From: CAZZBK01 sp964652155
GTDB taxonomy: Bacteria; Planctomycetota; Planctomycetia; Pirellulales; PNKZ01
Reading direction: 5' to 3'
Length of the DNA: 64,000 nt
NCBI GenBank assembly: GCA_964652155.1
Contig: CAZZBK010000004.1
Span: forward strand, 51,960 to 115,959
A program made the position numbers and the translations under genes. Shown piece after piece: positions 25,111 to 34,373 of this stretch. The notes below the pieces were generated by a model, which ran no database searches, was not told where the DNA came from, and was given only the letters and a program-made list of their open reading frames with translations. Position 1 is the first letter of the stretch; every line of letters starts with the position of its first letter.

Positions 25111-27435
25111 ATGTGGCGATGGATAGGCTCGATCGGACTGCTCGGCTTGCTCGCGACCCTCGATGTCGCGCCGTCGGCACGCGCCGAGATCACGGCCGAT
25201 CAGGTCAAGGTCTCGATCGAACGCGGGGTCAAATATCTGCTCTCGAAGCAAAGCCCGAACGGCTCTTGGCCCGACATCGCACTGTACCGCTCGGGCACCT
25301 CGTCGCTCTGCACGCTGGCGCTGCTCAACGCGGGGATGCCGCTTGACGATCCGAAGCTGGCCAGCGCGCTCGCTCATGTCCGCCGCCAGAAATTGACCCA
25401 AACGTACACCGTCGCGCTGCAAACAATGGTCCTCTGCGCGGCCGAGCCCGAGAAGGACGCGCTGCTCATCAAGAGCAATGCCGCCTGGCTCGAAGCCCAC
25501 CAGAACAAGGAGGGGGACAAAAAAGGCTCCTGGGGCTACTCCCCCTCGCAAGGCGCGCGCGGACCCATTGGCTCGGGAGACAACTCGAACACGCAGTTCG
25601 CCATGCTCGCCCTGTACGAAGCGGCCCGCATCGGGGTACCGGTCTCCGATCAGACCTGGCGACTGGCGCGCGACTACTGGCTGAGCGTGCAAAACCCCGA
25701 CGGGTCCTGGGGCTACTTGCCTGGCGCCGACGGCACCGGGAGCATGACCTGCGCCGGCATCGGATCGATGGTCATGGCCCTCGATCGGCTCAACTCGGGC
25801 GATGCCGACGTGGTGGGGGACCAGATCGAGTGTTGCGGCCAACAGCCCGACGAAGAGCGGATCGAGGCCGCCCTCCGCTGGCTCGGTACAAACTTCACCG
25901 TGCATGCCAACCCCGGCGTGAGGGCCTGGCTGCTCTATTATCTCTACGGCGTCGAGCGGGTCGGACGGCTCACCAATCGCCGCCTGATCGGTGGCCACGA
26001 TTGGTTTCGCGAGGGGGCCGAGTTCCTCGTCAACATGCAACTCGACCCCGGCGGCAATTGGCAGGGCTCCGGCGAATTCGAGGCCCATAGCGAAGTCTCC
26101 ACCAGCTTCGCACTCCTGTTCCTGGCCAAAGGCCGCCGCGCCGTACTCTGGGCCAAACTCAAACACGAGCCCGACGACGATTGGAACCAGCATCGGGGCG
26201 ACTTGTCGAACCTCACGGCCTACGTCGAACAGCGTTGGAAGCGCGACCTGACCTGGCAGGTGATCGACATCGCCCAGGCGTCGGTCGACGACCTGCTGCA
26301 AAGCCCGGTGCTCGTGATCAGCGGCAAGGCGTCGCCGCGATTCAGCGCGGCGCAGGTCAAAACGCTGCGCGAGTACATCGATCGCGGCGGCTTTATCTTG
26401 GGCGAGTCGTGCTGCGGCGACGCGCGGTTCGAGGCCGGCTTTCGCCGACTCGTCGAGCAACTCTTTCCCGAGCCCGATTATCAGTTGGGCTTGTTGCCCC
26501 CCGAGCACCCGGTGTGGTCGGCCGAGGAGCCGATCAACCCGCGCTACCTCCCGCCGCTCTACGGTGTCGAGTACGGCTGCCGCACGAGCGTGATGTTTTC
26601 TCCCGCCCCGCTGGGTTGTTACTGGGAGTTGGCCCGCGTCGGGCGCGAGCTCAAGTACTCGCCGCAGGTCATCGGCCAGATCACGGCCGGCCGGAGCCTG
26701 GGGGTCAACATTCTGGCCTACGCCACCAATCGCGATGTGAAATTCAAGCTTGAAATCCCCTTGGAGGCCGACCCCGACAAAAAGCGCGACCCGCTCGACC
26801 GCGGACGGCTGTTCATCGCGCAGCTCAAGCACGGCGGCGGTTGGAACGTCGCGCCCGGCGCGCTGCCCAACCTGCTCCGCTTTGTCAAACAGCAAACCGG
26901 CCTGCGCGTGGCCACCGAACGCCGCGAGGCTGCACTCAGCGGCGACGAGTTGCTCCAGTATCATCTGGTGTTCATGCAAGGCCGCAACGCCTTTCAACTC
27001 ACGGCGGCCGAGCGGCAACGCTGCCAGACGTTCGTCGAGCGCGGCGGGATGATCGTGGCCGACGCGGTCTGTGCCAGCGAAGCGTTTCGCGAGTCGTTCC
27101 GTCGCGAGATGGCGGCGATCTTTCCGCAGCAGAAATTGCAGCGCGTGAGTGTCGATCATCCGTTGTTCAGCACGCAGTTCGGCGGCTTCGATCTGCGAAC
27201 GGTCAAGCTCCGTGTGCCCGACGCTCGCGCCGGGGGGGGCCCGCTCAAGGCCAACGTCCGCGAGGTGCCACCCGAGCTGGAAGGCATTTTGATCGGCGAT
27301 CGCTACGGCGTGCTGCTCTCCCCCTACGATTTGAGTTGCGCCCTGGAAAAGCACGACTCGCTCGGCTGCACTGGATACATCCGCGAGGACGCTGCCCGGC
27401 TCGGGCTGAACATCGTGCTCTACTCGTTGCACTAA
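25111..27435 (+). CDS. Exported toroid (prenyltransferase/squalene-oxidase repeat) protein with two DUF4159 domains
   Basis: A 774-residue protein with a signal peptide (RWIGSIGLLGLLATLDVAPS, then ARAE). Residues ~30-370 carry alpha/alpha-toroid repeats: KYLLSKQSPNGSWPDIALYR, AWLEAHQNKEGDKKGSWGYS, WLSVQNPDGSWGYLPGADG and NMQLDPGGNWQGSGEF. Then two DUF4159 domains, ~377-560 (LREYIDRGGFILGESCCGDA) and ~590-774 (FVERGGMIVADAVCASEAF). DUF4159 is common in Planctomycetes next to toroid repeats and has no proven function. ATG 25111 is preceded by AAGGA with a 9-base spacer; the ATG at 25102 lacks room for one. Confidence 0.85.
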   Translation: MWRWIGSIGLLGLLATLDVAPSARAEITADQVKVSIERGVKYLLSKQSPNGSWPDIALYRSGTSSLCTLALLNAGMPLDDPKLASALAHVRRQKLTQTYTVALQTMVLCAAEPEKDALLIKSNAAWLEAHQNKEGDKKGSWGYSPSQGARGPIGSGDNSNTQFAMLALYEAARIGVPVSDQTWRLARDYWLSVQNPDGSWGYLPGADGTGSMTCAGIGSMVMALDRLNSGDADVVGDQIECCGQQPDEERIEAALRWLGTNFTVHANPGVRAWLLYYLYGVERVGRLTNRRLIGGHDWFREGAEFLVNMQLDPGGNWQGSGEFEAHSEVSTSFALLFLAKGRRAVLWAKLKHEPDDDWNQHRGDLSNLTAYVEQRWKRDLTWQVIDIAQASVDDLLQSPVLVISGKASPRFSAAQVKTLREYIDRGGFILGESCCGDARFEAGFRRLVEQLFPEPDYQLGLLPPEHPVWSAEEPINPRYLPPLYGVEYGCRTSVMFSPAPLGCYWELARVGRELKYSPQVIGQITAGRSLGVNILAYATNRDVKFKLEIPLEADPDKKRDPLDRGRLFIAQLKHGGGWNVAPGALPNLLRFVKQQTGLRVATERREAALSGDELLQYHLVFMQGRNAFQLTAAERQRCQTFVERGGMIVADAVCASEAFRESFRREMAAIFPQQKLQRVSVDHPLFSTQFGGFDLRTVKLRVPDARAGGGPLKANVREVPPELEGILIGDRYGVLLSPYDLSCALEKHDSLGCTGYIREDAARLGLNIVLYSLH

Positions 27436-27543
27436 CACGAAGTGCCCAGTGCTCAATGGCAGAGCGCTGCCGCATCGACTCGGGCAACACCAACGAGCTG
27501 CCCACCTCTCAGGTCACGAAGCTAACGGTCTTTGAAGAGGAAA

Positions 27544-27581
27544 GGTTTTCGGTTTTCAGTTTTCGGTTTTCCGTTCTCCGT
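27544..27581. repeat. Low-complexity tract of ggttttc units
   Basis: About five imperfect copies of GGTTTTC/AGTTTTC in 38 bases. This is strikingly T-rich for a contig of this GC content. Confidence 0.8.
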
Positions 27582-27634
27582 TAGCCGCGACGCGGAGCGG
27601 AGCGCGTCACCGTCGCAAAACCGAACCGGTCCGC

Positions 27635-27702
27635 GTGTTGGGTGTTGGGTGTTGGGTGTTCAGTGTTTCGTGTTTCGTGTTGGGTGTTTCGTGTTGGGTT
27701 TG
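27635..27702. repeat. Low-complexity tract of gtgttgggt / gtgtttc units
   Basis: Alternating GTGTTGGGT and GTGTTTC phrases over 68 bases, with a single GTGTTCA interruption. It is G/T only apart from a few bases, so one strand is nearly free of C and A. Confidence 0.85.
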
Positions 27703-27843
27703 AGACCCACTTCCGGCGGCTGTGCCGCCGATCATGGCGCATCGACCGACGAGCGACGGGAGTAATCGAATGGCCGACGAATGGTGACGAACCGCGCACG
27801 CGGCAGCGCTCCGACATTGATCACGGAGCACTCATCACTGAGA

Positions 27844-27938
27844 GCGTCTAACAAAATGGCAGCCGAGAGGGGGAGAGTCCCATTTCTCTCGGCGGCCCTC
27901 GAAATACTGGGACAGTGCCCAGCCATTTTATTAGACGC
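27844..27938. mobile_element. 95-bp MITE-like palindromic element with terminal inverted repeats
   Basis: Outer arms GCGTCTAACAAAATGG (27844-27859) and CCATTTTATTAGACGC (27923-27938) match 15 of 16 as inverted repeats. Inside are two further hairpins: GCCGAGAG...CTCTCGGC and CTGGG-acagtg-CCCAG. It encodes no protein. The nested-palindrome layout is that of a miniature inverted-repeat element or of a highly structured RNA. Confidence 0.7.
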
Positions 27939-28122
27939 CCTTAGCACTTTTTCCCCTCCCGACATCGAGTATATTATAGACCCCTGCGCAGTGAATGAGC
28001 CCCGACGAGCGACGCGAGGCCCTTAAACACCGGGCTTCCGGTGGTCGCCCTGGCTCAATCGCCGCGCAGGCCTCGACAGTCGCCATCACGCCTGCCTCGT
28101 TCCTGTGCGGAAAAATCGGATC

Positions 28123-29880
28123 ATGTCGCTGCTGCCCATCGTGACCGTCTCGGCCATCGTGTTGACGATCGCTTACTTCACCTACGGGCGGTTGCTCGCG
28201 CGGCTGCTCAAGCTCGACGACCGCACGGTCACCCCGGCGGTCGAGTTGCGCGACGATCTCGACTACGAGCCGATCGAACCCAAGTTCCTGATGAGCCAGC
28301 ACTTCTCGGCCATCGCGGCCGCCGGGCCGATCGTCGGGCCAATCGCCGCTGGCCTGGCCTTCGGTTGGTTGCCCGCGGTCATTTGGATTCTGCTGGGCTC
28401 GATCTTCATCGGCGGCGTGCATGACATGGCCGCGCTGACCGCCTCGGTGCGGCACAAAGCCGGGTCGATTGCCGAAGTGGTTCGCGATCACATGAGCCGT
28501 CGGGCGTTTGTGCTGTTTCTCTCGTTCGTCTGGATTGCCTTGGTCTACATCGTGGTCGCCTTCACCGACGTCACCGCCGCCTCGTTCGTGGGTGTGCAAA
28601 CGCTCGACGACGGCACGCAAGTCAGCGGCGGCGGCATCGCCACCAGCTCGCTGTTGTACTTGGCGTTGCCGATCATCATGGGCCTGCTGCTGCGTTACAC
28701 GCGGCTCTCGCTCAACTGGGCCACGATCATCTTCCTGCCGCTCGTCGGCCTCGCAATCTACGTCGGCCAGCACATCCCCTTCGATCTCGAACAGCTCCTT
28801 GGCTTGCAACAGACGCAAGCGCACCGGCTGTGGGACGTGATCCTGCTCGTGTATTGCGTCGTCGCGGCGGTCGTGCCGGTCTGGATGCTCTTGCAGCCGC
28901 GCGGTCACCTCGGCGGCTATTTTCTCTACGTGGCCTTGGCGGGCGGAGCCATCGGCCTGATCGTCAGCAGCCTCACCGGCCACCACACGATCGAGTATCC
29001 GGCCTTCGTCGGCTGGGTCTCCGCCAAAGGACAGCCGCTGTTCCCCATCCTGTTCATCACCATCGCCTGCGGCGCCTGCTCCGGCTTTCATGCCCTCATC
29101 GCCTCGGGCACGACCAGCAAGCAACTGCGGCTCGAAACCGATGCCCGCATCATCGGCTACGGCTCGATGCTCTTGGAGGCGATGGTCGCCATCGTGTCGC
29201 TATCATGCGTGATGATTTGGGCCCACGGCTCGCCGGTGCTCAACGGCACGCCCAACGCCATTTATGCCCGCGGGCTCGGCTCGTTTCTGTCGGTCCTGGG
29301 CGTCTCAGAACAACTGGCCGTGTCGTTCGCCCTGATGGCGTTTGCCACCTTCGTGTTCGACACCTTGGATGTCTGCACGCGGCTGGGTCGCTACATCATT
29401 CAAGAACTCACGGGCTGGAACGATACCAAGGGACGAGCCCTGGGGACGATCCTCACCGCAGGCGCACCGCTCTACTTTCTCTTGCAGCCGCCGCAAGTCG
29501 ACCCCAGCGGCAAACCCATCCCGTTGTACCAACTGTTTTGGACCTTGTTCGGCGCGAGCAACCAACTCCTTGCCGCCTTGACCCTGCTGGGGGTGACGGT
29601 CTGGCTGTGGCGCACGCGGCGCGAGCGGTGGGTCTGGATCGTCACCGGTGTCCCAACCGTGTTCATGTACACGATGAGCACCTGGGCCCTGACGCGCATG
29701 ACCCTTCCCAAGTTCTTTGTCGATGGCGTTTTGGTGGCGCCGGGCGAGCCGGTCCCCTGGGTCGGCTTGGTGCTGCTGGCGCTCGCGGCGTTGATGCTCG
29801 TCGAGGCCGTGCGGGTCATCTGGCCGCGCGGCAGCGAGCCGCCGAAGGCCAACGTGGCTCCCGGACTGGCGCGGGCGTAA
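28123..29880 (+). CDS. cstA: CstA-family carbon starvation permease (peptide/pyruvate transporter)
   Basis: A 585-residue membrane protein with about 15 hydrophobic segments. The N-terminus YFTYGRLLARLLKLDDRTVT and the CstA block LMSQHFSAIAAAGPIVGPIA are diagnostic, followed by GGVHDMAALTASVRHKAGSI and ACGACSGFHALIASGTTSKQ. CstA proteins import peptides or pyruvate under carbon limitation. ATG 28123 is used; an upstream GTG at 28105 is possible. No companion YjiX/KdgX-type small gene follows. A composite repeat lies just downstream. Confidence 0.93.
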   Translation: MSLLPIVTVSAIVLTIAYFTYGRLLARLLKLDDRTVTPAVELRDDLDYEPIEPKFLMSQHFSAIAAAGPIVGPIAAGLAFGWLPAVIWILLGSIFIGGVHDMAALTASVRHKAGSIAEVVRDHMSRRAFVLFLSFVWIALVYIVVAFTDVTAASFVGVQTLDDGTQVSGGGIATSSLLYLALPIIMGLLLRYTRLSLNWATIIFLPLVGLAIYVGQHIPFDLEQLLGLQQTQAHRLWDVILLVYCVVAAVVPVWMLLQPRGHLGGYFLYVALAGGAIGLIVSSLTGHHTIEYPAFVGWVSAKGQPLFPILFITIACGACSGFHALIASGTTSKQLRLETDARIIGYGSMLLEAMVAIVSLSCVMIWAHGSPVLNGTPNAIYARGLGSFLSVLGVSEQLAVSFALMAFATFVFDTLDVCTRLGRYIIQELTGWNDTKGRALGTILTAGAPLYFLLQPPQVDPSGKPIPLYQLFWTLFGASNQLLAALTLLGVTVWLWRTRRERWVWIVTGVPTVFMYTMSTWALTRMTLPKFFVDGVLVAPGEPVPWVGLVLLALAALMLVEAVRVIWPRGSEPPKANVAPGLARA

Positions 29881-29936
29881 CGAGCACTCGAGTGTGGCCG
29901 CTCGACGAGCGGTCCGTGCGAAGAAATTTGCCGAGT

Positions 29937-30060
29937 CCCCTTCTCCCACCGGGAGAAGGTGCCCGAAGGGCGGATGAGGGGGAGTTCGATGCGATCTTTC
30001 GCTACAATATGCCCTCTCCTGGCTCACTTCGTTCGCCATCCTCTCCCTGAGGGAGAGGAG
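29937..30060. repeat. Copy B of the ~125-bp composite dispersed repeat (inverted relative to copy A)
   Basis: It starts with the hairpin CCTTCTCCCACCGGGAGAAGG, continues GTGCCCGAAGGGCGGATGAG, and ends CGTTCGCCATCCTCTCCCTG then AGGGAGAGG. Its reverse complement matches copy A block by block. It lies between cstA and the acylase gene. Confidence 0.85.
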
Positions 30061-30093
30061 TAGTTCGACTTAGCCGTCTGCTTCGGTGCGTGC

Positions 30094-32313
30094 ATGAAAC
30101 CTTTGGCGTGGACACAGACTCGACGTTCGCTCGACGCGGCGCGTGACGACAACGGCGTCGTCCACATCCATGCCCCCACGTGGCTCGACGCCCTCTACGG
30201 GCTTGGCTACGCCCATGCCACCGATCGCCCGACGCAATTGCTCTTCGGACGATGCGTGGCCGCCGGACGCACGGCCGAAAAGATCGCCGATAAGCCGGAA
30301 CTCATCGAGACCGACCGCTTCTTCCGCCGGGCGGGACTGTCTCGCAACCTGGCCGTCGAGGCACGACGACTCCCGAGCGAACTCGACCACCAGCTCTCGG
30401 CCTACTGCTCCGGCGTGAACGATGGCCTGCGGCAGATCGGCCGCACGCTGCCCATGTGGGCCACCGGCTACCAGCCCGAGCCCTGGGATATCGAGGCGGT
30501 CATGCTCATCGGCAACTTGCTCAGCTACGGCGGGCTGGTCGTCACGCAGCAGAGCAACGAGCGGCTCATCGTCGAGTTGATTCACTCCGGCGTGCGGCAG
30601 GAGCTCTTGCAAGAACTGCTCGATCCACTGCTCGACGATTGCGACTTCGAGCTCCTCAAGCGGATCAAGATCGCCAATCGGCTCTCGGACCACGCCCTGG
30701 AGCTGATCGCCGACCTGCCGCGGCTCGCCGGGAGCAACGCCTGGGCCGTCGCGCCGTGGCGTAGTGCGACGGGTCACGCGCTCCTCTCGGGAGATCCGCA
30801 CCTCGAGGTCAACCGTCTGCCGGCAATTTGGTACGAGGCGGTGCTCAGTTGGCCGGGCCAGTCGGTGTTGGGGGCCACGCTCCCTGGCTGCCCGCTGTTC
30901 GCCGTAGCGCGCACGAAACAGCTTGCCTGGAGCGTCACCTATTTCAAGGCCGACACGAGCGATTCGTTCATCGAGGACGTGCGGCTCGGCGAGCAAGCGG
31001 CGTGGCAATATCGCCGCGGCGACGAGTGGCGCGACTTCAACGTGCGCGACGAGGTCATTCTGCGCAAAGATGCCCCCGCCGAGTCGGTGCGTGTGTATCA
31101 GAGCGACGTCGGCACGCTCGAAACCGACCCGCACGACATTGGCCCTGGCTTGCACTTGGCCTCGGCCTGGAGCGGCACGGCCGAGGGCGCAGGCCGCTCG
31201 CTGCACACGTTTCTCGGGCTGATCGAGTGTCGCACGGCCCGCGCGGCGATGGACTGGGTCCGTCACTGCCCGCAGCCGAGCCTGTCGTGGGTGTTCGCCG
31301 ATCGAGACGGTCACATCGGTTGGCAGACCAACGGATGGATACCGCGCCGCCGCGAGGGTATCAGCGGCTTGTTGCCGATCCCCGCTTGGGACAGAGCCAA
31401 CCACTGGCAAGGCTGGCTCGACGTCGACTCGCTGCCGAGCGAATACGACCCGCCGCGCGGATACGTGGCCACGGCCAACGAGACGCCCGAGGTCGACAAC
31501 CACGCCCAGCTCGTCAGCCAGCCGCTCTCCAGCTACCGCCGCCGCCGCATCAACGAGCGGCTCGATGCCCTGCCGCAGGCCACCCTCGCCGACATGCAAG
31601 CCCTGCAATACGACGTCGTCAGCACGCAGGCCCGCGACTTGCTCACTCTCTGGCTGCCCATGCTCGACGACGGTCCGCTCAAGCAAACGCTGCTCAACTG
31701 GGATTACAGTTACGCCCCCGAGCGGGTCGAGCCCACGCTGTTCGCGTATCTGTATCGCAATGTGCTGCTGAGCGTCTTTGGCCAGGACACGGGTATGCAC
31801 GGCGGGCTCGGCTGGCGGCGGTTGGTCTACCTGACGTCGCGCGTCGGGTTCTCGACCATGATCGTGTCGTGCGTCGACCGCACGTTGCAGCGCGAACGCT
31901 CGTTGTGGTGGCAGGGACGCGACCTGCACGAACTCGTCCGCTCGGCGGCTGCACAGGTGAACATGCAAGACACTCCCAGCTGGGCCGAGTTCAATCAGTT
32001 TCGCTTCACGAATCGATTCATCGAGAGCCGCTGGTTTGGGTCGGCGCTGGGCATCCAAACGCGCCCGCTGCCCATGCGCGGCTGCCACGCCACACCCTTT
32101 CAGGGGCACGTCATTACCGCAGGTCGACGCGAAACGACGTTTGCGCCGTCGTACCATTTTGTGACCGACCTGGGGACCGTCGAGGCCTGGACCAACTTGC
32201 CCGGCGGCTCGTGCGAGAGCTGGCTGTCACGCTGGTACAAGAACGACATCGCGCTGTGGATGCATGGGCAGTACAAGTCGCTGTCGCCGCGCGAGCTTCA
32301 CATGCCGCGCTGA
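30094..32313 (+). CDS. Penicillin acylase family N-terminal-nucleophile amidase
   Basis: A 739-residue protein of the S45 Ntn-hydrolase family. The autoprocessing site is AGSNAWAVAP, with Ser214 as the predicted nucleophile exposed after self-cleavage, giving an alpha chain of ~213 and a beta chain of ~526 residues. Family blocks: GLGYAHATDRPTQLLFGR, LLSGDPHLEVNRLPAIWYEA, HIGWQTNGWIPRRREG and the C-terminal NLPGGSCESWLSRWYKNDI. Relatives cleave penicillins, cephalosporins or acyl-homoserine lactones. No signal peptide is visible, unlike most exported members. Its 3' end overlaps the convergent GT41 gene by 16 bases. Confidence 0.9.
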   Translation: MKPLAWTQTRRSLDAARDDNGVVHIHAPTWLDALYGLGYAHATDRPTQLLFGRCVAAGRTAEKIADKPELIETDRFFRRAGLSRNLAVEARRLPSELDHQLSAYCSGVNDGLRQIGRTLPMWATGYQPEPWDIEAVMLIGNLLSYGGLVVTQQSNERLIVELIHSGVRQELLQELLDPLLDDCDFELLKRIKIANRLSDHALELIADLPRLAGSNAWAVAPWRSATGHALLSGDPHLEVNRLPAIWYEAVLSWPGQSVLGATLPGCPLFAVARTKQLAWSVTYFKADTSDSFIEDVRLGEQAAWQYRRGDEWRDFNVRDEVILRKDAPAESVRVYQSDVGTLETDPHDIGPGLHLASAWSGTAEGAGRSLHTFLGLIECRTARAAMDWVRHCPQPSLSWVFADRDGHIGWQTNGWIPRRREGISGLLPIPAWDRANHWQGWLDVDSLPSEYDPPRGYVATANETPEVDNHAQLVSQPLSSYRRRRINERLDALPQATLADMQALQYDVVSTQARDLLTLWLPMLDDGPLKQTLLNWDYSYAPERVEPTLFAYLYRNVLLSVFGQDTGMHGGLGWRRLVYLTSRVGFSTMIVSCVDRTLQRERSLWWQGRDLHELVRSAAAQVNMQDTPSWAEFNQFRFTNRFIESRWFGSALGIQTRPLPMRGCHATPFQGHVITAGRRETTFAPSYHFVTDLGTVEAWTNLPGGSCESWLSRWYKNDIALWMHGQYKSLSPRELHMPR

Positions 32314-34373
32314 CACCAGGCCTGCCACGCTCGGCGAACCGCCGCGGCCCATTCACGCACGTAGCGCTCGCCCTGAATAAAGCCGGTTCCGCGCAGCGCC
32401 TCGCGTCGCGCGCGGCGGGCCGCTGTCCCCCCGGCCAAGGCTTGCTGCGCCACCTTAACCGCCTGCGCGACATACTCGTCGGCGCTGTATGCCACGCCGT
32501 CGAGTGTGCCCATCCGCGTGAGCATGCTCAGCGTTTGTCGACTCGCGATCGTGTCGCGCGGCCAGGTGACGACCGGCACTCCCATCCACATGGCGAGCAA
32601 ACTCGTCACGCCCCCTCCGAACGGAAATGGATCGAGCGCCACGTCGACGTCGCGATACTGGTCGAGCATGTCCAGCAGCGGTGTCGATCCGGAGCACGTG
32701 ATCCGATCGGCCGCAACCCCCTGCCGCGCAAACGCACGCTGATAGTGGTCGGCCATCGATGGCTCATCGAGCCCGCGATACTTGAGGATCAGCCGCGCGG
32801 TGGGCAACTGCTGCAAGACACGCGACCAGACGGCGACCACTTCGGCAGACAGCTTCGTTGGGTTGTTGAAGCTCGCCAACGTCAAATTGCTCAACGAGCG
32901 CGGTTGGCGAGGCTCGAGGTCGGGCGCGTTCTCCGGCACCTCGCAACACCAGGCCGCCGCGCTGAGCCGGATGAGCTGCTCGCGATAAAAGGGCTCGGCG
33001 CCGTACGGCACCATGACGTCATCGGAGATTAGGTAGTCGATCGCGCTCAGGCCCGTCGTGGCCTGGTAGCCTGCCCAGGTGATTTGCACCGGCGCGGGCT
33101 TGTAGGCGAAAACCTTCAAGTGGTTGTAGGCCGAGTGACCGGCCAGGTCGACGAGCACGTCGATCTGGTCGTGGCGAATCTGCTCGGCGATGCGATCGTC
33201 GCTCAGCATGCCGACCTCGTGCCACGAGTCGGTCAACTGGCGCAACACGCCTTCGAGCGTGTCGCGCATCGGCCGGGTCGAGTAGAGATGGCAGGAGAAG
33301 TTGTTCGCCGCCGCATGGCGCGCGATGGGCATCATGATGCAGCCGATCGGGTGCTGTCCGAAGTCACCGGAGACGAAAGCGATCCGCAAGGGTCGCTCGC
33401 TCTGATGATCGAGGTCAAACGGCCGCCAGGTGCTCCGCAAGGGGGCCGCGTGTTGCTCCTCCCAGCGGGCCGACATGTCGGCGAGCGTCGAGAGGTTCAC
33501 GCTCGAACGATACAACTGGCCCATGAGCCAATTGCTGTGAATGGCCGCGTTGCTCGGATCGAGCGCGACGGCTTGCGCGATGGCGGCGTGCGATTCGTCG
33601 GCGCGGCCTTGCGAGCCCACCGATGTGCCAATGTTGTTGTAGGCGGCGACGAGCGTGGGGTCGAGTTCGACGGCGCGCCGGAAACACGCTTCGGCCTCGA
33701 CGTTCCGCCCAAGCGTCTTGAGCGCCGAGCCGCGATTGTTCATCGCCTTGGCATAGCGGGGATCGAGCGCCAAGGCCCGATCAAGATGCGCAAGCGCTTC
33801 GACCGCGTGATGGCGTTCGATCAACAAGCTGGCCAGATTGTTGTGCGATCGGGCGTCGTCGGGGCGCAGCTTCAAGAGCGCGCGGTAGGCGTCGATCGCC
33901 TCGTCGGCGCGTCCCAGTTCGTGCCATGACGCGGCCAGCGCGGCGTGGGCGTCGACATGGTCGCTTTGCAGCTCGATGGCCCGCCGCAGGGCGCTGATCG
34001 CCGCGGAATAATCGCCCCGGTGCTTGAGGATCGACGCTCGATTGACGAGTGCCTCGGGGAAATTGGGCTGTTTAAGAAGCGCCAGCTCGTAGGCCTGCAA
34101 GGCCTGATCGAGCTGGTTGAGCGACTGGTAGGCGACCGCCAGATGGTTGTAGACCAGCGCATGGGTGCAGCCCAGCGCAATGGCGCGTGAGAGATACTCG
34201 ATCGCGACGGGAAAGTTTTGCTGTTGCAGCGACATGGCCCCCAGCAGTTGCCAAGCGTTGCTATGACGTGGATCGGCGGCCAGGATTTGTCGGTACAGCG
34301 ACTCGGCCTCCGCGAGCTGGCCTGAGCGATGCAAGTTCACGGCCTGATTGAGCCAATCATCGAGCTGCGCCAT
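32298..34373 (-). CDS. TPR-containing GT41 (SPINDLY/OGT-like) glycosyltransferase 1
   Basis: A 691-residue protein. The N-terminal ~300 residues are TPR repeats (LYRQILAADPRHSNAWQLLG, LQAYELALLKQPNFPEALVN, AYRALLKLRPDDARSHNNLA). The C-terminal half is the OGT-type catalytic region: RIAFVSGDFGQHPIGCIMMP, DVLVDLAGHSAYNHLKVFA, PAPVQITWAGYQATTGLSAI. GT41 enzymes move GlcNAc or another sugar from a nucleotide sugar to proteins or glycans. The 3' end of the upstream paralogue overlaps its start by 17 bases. Confidence 0.92.
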   Translation of the reverse strand: MAQLDDWLNQAVNLHRSGQLAEAESLYRQILAADPRHSNAWQLLGAMSLQQQNFPVAIEYLSRAIALGCTHALVYNHLAVAYQSLNQLDQALQAYELALLKQPNFPEALVNRASILKHRGDYSAAISALRRAIELQSDHVDAHAALAASWHELGRADEAIDAYRALLKLRPDDARSHNNLASLLIERHHAVEALAHLDRALALDPRYAKAMNNRGSALKTLGRNVEAEACFRRAVELDPTLVAAYNNIGTSVGSQGRADESHAAIAQAVALDPSNAAIHSNWLMGQLYRSSVNLSTLADMSARWEEQHAAPLRSTWRPFDLDHQSERPLRIAFVSGDFGQHPIGCIMMPIARHAAANNFSCHLYSTRPMRDTLEGVLRQLTDSWHEVGMLSDDRIAEQIRHDQIDVLVDLAGHSAYNHLKVFAYKPAPVQITWAGYQATTGLSAIDYLISDDVMVPYGAEPFYREQLIRLSAAAWCCEVPENAPDLEPRQPRSLSNLTLASFNNPTKLSAEVVAVWSRVLQQLPTARLILKYRGLDEPSMADHYQRAFARQGVAADRITCSGSTPLLDMLDQYRDVDVALDPFPFGGGVTSLLAMWMGVPVVTWPRDTIASRQTLSMLTRMGTLDGVAYSADEYVAQAVKVAQQALAGGTAARRARREALRGTGFIQGERYVREWAAAVRRAWQAWCQRGM

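Larger units (their letters stand above)
27436..28122. other. 687-bp intergenic region holding low-complexity tracts and a MITE-like palindrome
   Basis: No convincing gene. It holds two stutter tracts (27544-27581, 27635-27702), a short CGGCGGC-TGT-GCCGCCG hairpin near 27715-27731 and the 95-bp palindromic element at 27844-27938. The start of cstA follows. Confidence 0.8.

Noticed and set aside
24415..27456. Open reading frame of about 1013 codons on the minus strand opposite the toroid/DUF4159 gene
   Set aside because: It is antisense to a gene with clear domains, is Gln/Ala/Arg/Leu rich with no motif, and is a common effect of high GC codon usage. It also runs over a start region of the methyltransferase.
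27781..28026. 81-codon frame over the MITE-like element
   Set aside because: Its sequence is dictated by the palindrome and lacks a ribosome-binding site.
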